This document shows, piece after piece, positions 56,630 to 64,000 of a DNA stretch of 64,000 nt. Within the stretch, counting starts at the first letter, position 1; every line of letters begins with the position of its first letter. Both the position numbers and the translations under genes were made by a program. Source of the DNA: Heterodera schachtii (Eukaryota > Nematoda > Chromadorea > Rhabditida > Heteroderidae); assembly GCA_023374025.1 (NCBI GenBank), contig SIJG01000071.1, forward strand, positions 491,959 to 555,958, written 5' to 3'. The notes under the pieces were generated by a model. It saw nothing but the letters and a program-made list of their open reading frames with translations. It was not told where the DNA came from and made no database searches.

Positions 56630-57774
56630 CCAATGAAAGACTTGCCACTATAAAGCCCAAAATGGACTTTGTTCAAATTGTCCGTCTTTTTGTCCTCCCA
56701 TTGAACCGTCCGCCCAATTTGCCATCGCTTCAACACCAAATCAGTATATTCATCTTCTTCTTTCTCCAATGTTAGCACTTCGTTGGTCCGTTCGTTCGTC
56801 AATTCAAATGACGTAATTCCCGTAGGTTCAAAATATTCAAAGCGCATGTAATTGGCAGAAGAAGTGGTGGTGGCAAGGAGAAATGCCTAAACATTTGGAA
56901 ATGAAAAGCAAATGGCAATTAATCCAAATATTTTATTGAAAATGTTGCCACACCTCTTTGAAATTGTTGACCAATTCAATGGTTCTGACGTAGAATCATG
57001 GCAACTCAATTGCTTTGGCTTTCCATTTTTTGTCGGAATTTGCAACCATTTGGCTAATGCTTGGCCAGCAGTTGAATTTGGCCCATCATCACCACCAATC
57101 ACATCGGGCAACAAATAATCGGAATTAATTGAAATAATGTCGAGATCGGAGAGAATTGTCGGTGAAATGTGGCGACGCAAATTTTCAAGTTGACGACCAT
57201 CAGTAAAGTTCAAATGGCGAATGTTTGTCTGATCAATGCTTTGGATTTGATTTACTTAATTCGAAGGTCCTTAAAGCGAATTCTGTTGGGCAGCGGACGG
57301 TCGGGCAACGGAAATGGCACAGAATTTCCATTGCAAATCGTGGCCACAGATAGTTGTTTATTTGTTCTCATCTTGCCAATTCTGGTTTTTCTCCAAATTG
57401 GCACTTCACTTTTGCCATTGAAATGTTTGTCCACTAAAACGTCGAAACGTGGCGAAATAAGTGCCATTTTGAGGCCGAGTTGAGGACGGTCAAAATGAGG
57501 TAAAATATCCATCCAAATGTCGTTGCAAATCCATCTGAAAATGAGAAAAATATGTTGAAGCGGACTTGAAAATGAAATTTCATAAATTTTACCCAATAAA
57601 TTCTCACATTTTTCTCAAAACTCGATGATTCTTTTTCATGGCCACGCGGAGACTTCGTCGTTTTCCAAATGTCACAAATGAACCCAACGGTTTCTTTTGC
57701 TGATTTGTATCAGTTGGAGAAATGGGGCGTTTGTCGGTGGCGGATTTTTTTTTCATTTTTTTGACGGGTGCCAT
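56630..57774 (-). pseudogene. Family-A F-box-like gene, duplication unit 2
   Basis: Exons 57608-57774 (MAPVKKMKKKSATDKRPISP), 57256-57534 (WICNDIWMDILPHFDRPQLG), 56954-57228, 56630-56886. It shares the exon 3 deletion with unit 1, so the deletion predates the duplication. The last exon is missing because the duplication begins within the transposon of the final intron. Substitutions in exon 2 relative to unit 1 are mostly conservative. Confidence 0.6.
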
Positions 57775-58566
57775 TTCGAAAAAATTATAATTTAGCATAA
57801 AAAGGAAAATTTTTTGAAAAATTAGAAAAAAGTAAGCGTGGATTTGTGTATCATCCTCATTTATATATTCATGTGAAGTCAAAGTCAATGTTATTAATTC
57901 AAAACTCAAATTCGCTACTGTTATAATTTGAATAGAATTTTAAGACCCCAAAAAACAACAACAAAAAAAAACAATGAAATGATGGACAAAGTCCAGCAGA
58001 AATTTAAATAGGAACATTTGGTTTTATCAGTTTTCACAAATTCGTGCTTAATGATGTCGCAACGGAAAGTGCCAATATGATCATTCATCAGCAGCACCAG
58101 AAGAAGAACGGAAGTGCCTTTGTGTGAACAATGAGCAGAGAGACGAGATAGAGCAATGCTGGTGCCAAAATATGATTGATGATATTATGATAATTGGATT
58201 ATATATATATTTCTTCGTAAATTGTTGTTTTATCCATTGCATTTCTGTTGTATCCGTATGGATAAAGATAGGATTAGGTGACACGTCGATTTTTTACCGT
58301 CGGTAAAAAGTTCAAATAGGTAGGTATCAGGGATGGCATTCCGAGGCCCCAAACATTTTCGCAAATCTAGTTTTTCCTCTATTCGTTGACACACCAATTC
58401 ACAATGCTAGAGAGCCTATATAAAGAGAACGCTTCAAACAAAATCTCTCATTTTTCGTCATTCAGTATTTTGGTCATTATTTTTTATTTTCCTATTCTGT
58501 CAAAGAATCGTTCTGCTGCTCCTTCATCGGTCACATCAAACGGAAGTCGTCACACACTGCGGCATT

Positions 58567-60606
58567 ATGGAGAAAATCGTCTATTTCAAACTGTTACAAA
58601 TTGTGCTCACTTTGACCATCATTTGGCAACTCATTTCACTTCATCAATTCTGTGGCACTTTTGCTGACCCAAAAGTCAATTAGTTTAAATTTCACACAAA
58701 TGATCAGTGATCTGGTTTTCAGGCCTTCCTCTGTGACCTCTCTTCGGACCATTGCAAACACTTTAAGCTCATTGGAAAGGACGCTGAAACTGGCGAATTC
58801 GTCTCAGTGTACAACAAATGGCACAACCAATTCTTGATGAACAGCACCAATGGACAACAAATCGAAGAACAGAAACACCAATTCTTTGACTTCTTGGTCG
58901 AAAAATTGCCTCCCGTTGGACGTCACTGTATACCGATTACGGTCCGTAAGCAAAACCATAATAATGATTAATTAAATTTGATTTATTTTTTCAGATTAGC
59001 CCGTTTGACTGCTTTTTTGAATGGATTGGCATAAAGAGAATACCCTTCAACAATGACACTTTGCTTATTTTTTTCCAAATTATTTGCGTGCGCATTGTTG
59101 TCGCTTGCCGATCTGTGCCATGGCATCATGAAAATGCTACGCTCTGTGGAAGAAGATGAAGTGAGCGAGTGTAAAATGTGGCCACAGCAAATTCAAACCG
59201 ACAAAATCGCGTCCAAAATTGCTTTTCAGTTGAAAGCTGATTGATTTTTTGATCAAATTAAATTTAATTTTTGTTGCTTTTATCGAGTTAATTTTTTTTT
59301 GTTTATGAATGGATAATGGGATTCCTTGGTCCAGAAAACCCCAAAAACAAATTTATTTCGAGAAAGTAATATCAAAAGGCCGTTTTTACGTTTCTGCGTT
59401 ACAAATAGTCGAAATTAGAGCCCGGACGGGCCCGGGCGCCCGCCGGGCTTTTGCCGGGCCGGCCCGGGCCCGTTTTTTTTTGGAAAAAACGGGCCCGGGA
59501 CGCCCGGTAAAACGGGCTTTTTTTGACCGGGCCGCCCGGGCCCGGCAAATTGTCAAAGCCCGAGCCCGGGCCCGGGCCCGGTCAATTTGACCGGGCTAAA
59601 ACGGGCTTAAATTTCGCCAGCGAAACTGCCCAAAATTTGAAAAATTTAAATAATTATTTTGGCGAAATGTCTTTAATTCAAAATTTTCAAGATAGAACTT
59701 TGGATTTTTGAAAATTTGGGGCAATTTCAACTGTTAAAAAGACCCCAAACCCATACGTAATTGAGTAACATTTTATAACTTTTTATTAAAATACCAAGGT
59801 TTCCAAATTTTATGGAAAAATCAAAAAATTTCTTAATAAATTTCATTAAATCAAAATATTTCCTCAGCGTCGGATTGTGGAAAAAGGTTATTTTTTTCTC
59901 AAAAATTTAACTCAAAATTTCAAAATTTGGTCATTTTTGGTGTAAATCTGTTAACAAATCACACACAAATTTTTAAAAATTTTTCCCGGCGGCGCCTATC
60001 GGCACCGCCGAACCCCCCCCCCCCCCCCTTGTACCTCAATTTTTTTTGAAAAAATGCGTCATTAAAAAAGTTTTTTGAAAAGCAAAAAAGGTCCATTTAC
60101 ATGGCTTGATATATTCTAAGCTAAAATAAGAAAGTAAAATTTTTTTGAATTTTATTAAACAAAATTCCAAAAATTTTGAAAAAAGCCCGGGCCCGGCGGG
60201 CGCCCGGCCAAAATTTTGGACCGGGCCCGGGACGCCCGGTAAAACGGGCTTTTTTTAACCGGGCGGCCCGGGCCCGGCCAATTGTCGAAGCCCGAGCCCG
60301 GGCCCGGTCCCGGCATTTTCAAAATTCCGGGCTCTAGTCGAAATTCATTTTTTCCCCAAAAATTCATATACTCAAAAATCGCTTGAAATGCTCAAAAATC
60401 ATTGGGTCGCTTAATTGATTTACCATTTGATTCTAGATTTTTCAAAAATTTAATTTTTTAAGGTGATCAGCCTGCTCATGGTGTGTTCATACATTTTCGA
60501 GATTGTTCTTCACAAATTCGTGCTGAATGATGTCGACAAGGAATGTGCCAATATCAGCATTGATCAGCACCAGAAGAAGAACGGAAGTGCCTGTGCCATC
60601 GAGTGA
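58567..60606 (+). pseudogene. Four-TM family gene, unit 2, frameshift in exon 3
   Basis: Exon 1 58567-58674, exon 2 58723-58941 with an intact TTTTCAG acceptor, exon 3 from 58995, last exon 60463-60606 (LLMVCSYIFEIVLHKFVLND). Exon 3 has one extra T (CTTATTTTTTTCC) that shifts the frame just before the second membrane segment. Unit 1 lacks this change. The element 59416-60336 replaces the third-TM exon. Confidence 0.6.
59416..60336. mobile_element. hAT-like element with GGGCCCGG-rich ends (unit 2)
   Basis: Copy of 54569-55478 made by the segmental duplication, with the same TSD GTCGAAAT (59408-59415, 60337-60344) and a longer poly-C tract after the hairpin module. Confidence 0.85.
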
Positions 60607-61439
60607 TGAATTAAGCAGAGACGAGATAGAACCGATGAGCCAATAAACATAATCAATGCGATTGAAACGATATGATTTGATGATATATGAGATACATCGG
60701 ATTACATATGTATTCCTTGGTAAATTGTTGATATTCCATTGCATTTCTGTTGTACCGTATGCATAAAATCGGATTGGATGACCTGCTGTGGATCGTACCG
60801 TTCATGTACCAATTTGGTCACTTAAGTTAAATGGCCTATGAAACGGGTGGTCTTTGGGGTTCAATTCCGCTTGGGTGCCAACTGATTTTCTCTCTTTTTC
60901 CTTCTATAGGTTTTTTGGTACTTCTGTATGTTTAAAGCAGGGTTTCGATCGAAAAATTTTCGAAATAAGAATATCGGGCTGACAAAATAAGATTTAGGGA
61001 GGTCAAAAATCAGAATATTTTGCGAAATTGCTTTAAATCAGTGTTTTTACATTTTATTCGATCAAAACGTATCAAATATTATTTTTTTTTTCACCTCCCA
61101 TTATTGGATTTGAAACATTTTAGGAAGTAAATTAGCAAATCGTAAAATCGGGACAAAAAATTTGTATTTAAAAAAATATATACTTGAAAAACGAAAACTT
61201 GGTAAAAGTTTATATGAATTTTTCTGATTTTCATTCGCCTTAACTGCTTAACTCAATTATAAATGTTTATTCTTATTCAATTTATTTTTTCGCACTTGTT
61301 ATGTCTTAATATTTACGTGCAAATCAAAATTCAGTTCGATATATGAATGAAGAAAAGAGTGGAAATGTCGTCGCCTTTTATACACTCTTCTCCCATTAAT
61401 TTTTCCTCCATTCATTGACACAAAGATTCAATGCTAGGG

Positions 61440-61526
61440 GCGGGGGCTATATAAAGGGAACGTTTCGAACAAAATACTCTCATTTTTGCGTCCCTCACTC
61501 AGTAAGTCGTCACACGTGGCGGCATC
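61440..61526 (+). promoter_or_regulatory. TATA promoter of the four-TM gene
   Basis: CTATATAAAGGGAACG at about 61447-61462, 65-80 bp before the ATG. The same box occurs at 53571, 58415 and, without a following gene, at 63060. Confidence 0.6.
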
Positions 61527-62559
61527 ATGGAGAAGAAGATCGTCTACTTAAAGCTGTTGCAATTTGTGTTCAGTTTGGCATTCATTTGGCAACTCGGTTC
61601 ACTTCACCAGTTTTGCGGCACTTTTGCTGACCCAAAAGTCAATTCATTTAAATTTCACTAATGGTCCATAATGATTTGATTTTCAGGCCTTCCTCCATGA
61701 CATCTCTGTGGGCCATTGCAAAAGCTTTACGCTCATTGGAAAGGACTCAAAAACTGGCGATTTCGGCGCTGTGTTCGACCATCACAAATGGCACAAACAA
61801 CTGTCGATGAGCAGCACCAATGGACGACCAATCGAAGAACAGCAACACCAATTCATGGACGAATTGGCCGCGAAATTGCCACCCGCTGGACGCCTTTGTA
61901 TTCCGATAACGGTCCGTTCAGCAAAACCAATAATAATGATGTAATTAACTTTCTTTTGATTTTCAGATTTCGCTTTTTGACGTGTTTCGCATGGACAGAA
62001 ACGCCCTGAACAATGGCTCTTTGTTCTATTTTTCCGCCCAACTGGATGTCGCATTGTGCTCGCTTGGCATGTTTGGCCTTGGCATCATGGTAATGCTGCG
62101 CTCTGTGGAAGAATATGAAGTGAGTGATCGCAACGCGTGGCGACCGCAAATTCAACCCGACAAAATCGCGTCCAAAATTGCTTTTCAATCGAAATCCGAT
62201 GGATTTTTTTTGATCAAATTGAGATTTGAGTTTTTTGTGTGAGAGTTGTTAAAATATGATTTGTTTACCATTGCGTTTGCTTAATTTGTTTTTGTTTTTA
62301 AGTTCTGGGCCAATTTATTTGCCTTTTATTCTGTCTTCTGCTGGTATACATGTGCTGAGCATTCATCCAATTTGCTGCTCAATTGGACGGACTTTTGGAC
62401 TTGCGTCAACTTCCGAGCGGATTACACAATTGTACAGTTTGACACTTTGGTGAGTTTTTTTTGCCATTTAAATTTTACGCTTTTTCCTTCTTGTAGGTGC
62501 TCAGCATTGTCATGGTGTTTTTGTACGGCTTCGAGATTTTTCTTCAAAATGCGCAATGA
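61527..62559 (+). CDS. Predicted four-transmembrane protein, intact, family unknown
   Basis: Exons 61527-61637, 61687-61911, 61967-62236, 62303-62449, 62497-62559, all phase 0, total 816 nt (271 residues). TM1 is at residues about 8-28 (LKLLQFVFSLAFIWQL), then an extracellular-type loop with HQFCGTFADPK, GHCKSF and RLCIPIT (conserved Cys). TM2 is about 125-150 (LDVALCSLGMFGLGIMVML), then a charged loop (RSVEEYEVSDRNAWRPQIQ). TM3 is in exon 4 (FWANLFAFYSVFCWYTC), then a second loop with NWT (possible N-glycosylation) and Cys. TM4 is in exon 5 (VLSIVMVFLYGFEIFL). The topology resembles tetraspan families (claudin/MARVEL-like), but no diagnostic motif was recognised. The exon 3 donor (GTGTGA) is the least certain call. 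Two damaged paralogues lie upstream. Confidence 0.6.
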
Positions 62560-63802
62560 TGTCGCCACGGAATGTGCCATCGAATGAACTTAAGCAGAGA
62601 CGAATCGGGAACGATGCTGATGCCAACAGAACATAACCAATGCGATGAAACGACGATGTGATGGATTATATATAATAAATCAGATTACCTATATCTTCAT
62701 AAACTTGTATGTTCCATTATATTAGTAGATGTATATGTACTGTATGCATGGTTGTATAAACTCACTCAGTAATTTGCTGATCAATTAATTTTGGAGGGAA
62801 TTGCCGCATTTTGGGTAACCCTTTGGAATTGGTATCCCGACGTTAAAAAAAATTAAAATTCTCTGCACTTTTCGATGGTAAAAATTACACTGATCATTAT
62901 CAGTGATCACTTATTTGAAAATATGCTCAGGTTTTGCATCTATGTTTTTTCATCAAATAGATATGTATATGTACTTGATTTTCCAAAATTTTTTTGAAAA
63001 TATCCTAGAATTCAAAATGTCCTTGAAAATGAGCACTCGAAAAAAAAACATTCAAAATGCCTATATAAAGGGAACGCATTGAACAAAATGCCCACATTCT
63101 TCGTCATTCAGTATTTTCATCATTGTTTTTATTTGCCTATTCTGTCAAAGAATCGTTCTGTTTCTTCGTCTTTCAATGCACAAAACGTACAAAGTAATTT
63201 TTGGCGGAATTGTCAGCAGGAGAAAAATTGGATGAAAGCGACGAAAAGAAATACCTAATAGAGAAAGTAAAATAATAATGAAAAGTGACGTAGGAGGAGC
63301 AACCACTTTTATGCTAATTTTTTCCCAATTTTTACACTTTATTAAACGGTCTTTTATTGACGCATTGCTATAAAAGCCATCCCTCCTCTCCCATTTTCTT
63401 TCATTCGCTCATTTTGCGTTCTTTAAATTTTTATTTATATTTCGCCATTTTTTGCGCCTATCTTTAATAAAAATGCGATAAAAAAGAAAAAATACACCCT
63501 CTAAGAATTAAAATTTTTTCTCTTAATTGATCATCAAAAAATTATTTATTTATGAAAAAGTTAAAAATATTTTTCGTGGTACATATGTTGTCGCTTGTTG
63601 GGTCAAAGAGCAATAATCATTCGGCAATGAATGTCCTTGATTTCAGGAAATCGCTTAATTTATCCTAAGGCATATACATTGTATGTAATACAATTTGTGG
63701 TCACTGATCACTGCAACAAGAAGAACAATTTACAAACGTCAAATTCATTATCCAACACCCGCAATTCAAATTGATCGATCACTTCTCAGCAAATCATCCA
63801 TT
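62560..63802. other. 3' flank with orphan promoters
   Basis: 63055-63175 matches the four-TM promoter and 5' region (CTATATAAAGGGAACGCATT) without its gene. 63290-63385 is an inverted copy of the family-B bidirectional promoter module (ACCACTTTTATGC ... GCTATAAAAGCCATCC), and 63386-63590 continues as the inverse of 46690-46900. Confidence 0.5.
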
Positions 63803-63805
63803 CAT

Positions 63806-64000
63806 TCACTTCTGCTGCTGATCACTTGGGCCGGGAGTTGCCTCAAGAAGTCTAAAAACCGAAATGCAATAAATTTGGATATTTGAAAAAACATTCGCTT
63901 ACCCTTTCCCGATTTGGTCCGCATTATAAATTCAAATGTCAATTTTGTTCCGCTGATCACGGAATTGCCAGTCAATTGCTTCTTTTTCCCATTTTGTCCA
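63806..64000 (-). CDS. Family-B F-box-like gene, 3' end, continues past the window
   Basis: On the minus strand exon 4 (from beyond 64000 to 63903) encodes WTKWEKEAIDWQFRDQRNKI and stops at TGA (63932-63934) before the last intron, as in the gene at 37018. A last exon homologue (63806-63851) remains. Completeness cannot be judged. Confidence 0.5.

Larger units (their letters stand above)
56190..61040. repeat. Tandem segmental duplication, unit 2
   Basis: See 51336-56189. Both units end in the left end of a CAGGGTTTCGATCG element (56076 and 60938). In unit 2 that element continues past 61040 (TTTTATTCGATCAAAACG), whereas in unit 1 it is cut at the junction. Confidence 0.9.

Noticed and set aside
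54462..60367. Gly/Pro/Arg-rich open frames (GPGRP repeats)
   Set aside because: They are translations of the GGGCCCGG subterminal repeats of a transposon.

Overview
This is eukaryotic DNA, most like an AT-rich nematode genome. Protein-coding exons are joined by introns that are mostly 45-70 bp, with GT..AG borders and T-rich acceptors. Several small gene families occur as intact, decayed and inverted copies among a very high density of DNA transposons. The F-box-like families resemble ones I associate with plant-parasitic cyst nematodes (Globodera/Heterodera type). That assignment is inference from protein style and could not be searched. No rRNA, CRISPR, prophage or bacterial operon is present.

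Layout. (1) 1-12 kb: a small family of predicted secreted, Lys/Glu-rich proteins. One intact gene with a signal-peptide exon (2601-3443), one paralogue with a mutated splice donor (3538-4337) and several broken copies lie among transposons, including a hAT-like element inserted into its own near-twin (5261-6762). (2) 12.8-18.1 kb: three family-A F-box-like genes: a shortened one (12803-13774) and two full-length ones, 14422-15812 (minus) and 16754-18067 (plus). (3) 19-33 kb: a transposon-rich block with two AT-hook genes (21201-22837 and 29539-30828), a RING-H2 gene (28699-29447, minus) and a five-level nest of DNA transposons (24109-28574) around a broken FLYWCH/MULE transposase gene. The second AT-hook gene is split by a terminal-inverted-repeat (TIR) element whose ends supply the splice sites. 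(4) 34-50.4 kb and 63.8-64 kb: family-B F-box-like genes. Intact copies are at 37018-38280 and 47102-48959; the latter has an N-terminal membrane anchor and short tandem repeats. Several are pseudogenes. A TATA-containing bidirectional promoter module recurs. (5) 51.3-61 kb: a 4.85-kb direct tandem duplication. Each unit holds a damaged family-A F-box gene (minus) and a damaged four-transmembrane gene (plus). An intact paralogue of the latter follows at 61527-62559.

How the genes may relate: the recognisable cellular functions are ubiquitin-ligase parts (F-box substrate receptors, one RING-H2), AT-hook chromatin proteins, one secreted family and one membrane family. Expansion, truncation and pseudogenisation dominate, as in fast-evolving gene families. 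Coordinates of spliced genes are outer limits; exon coordinates are in the entries. Splice calls were made by eye, and reading-frame sums were checked by hand.
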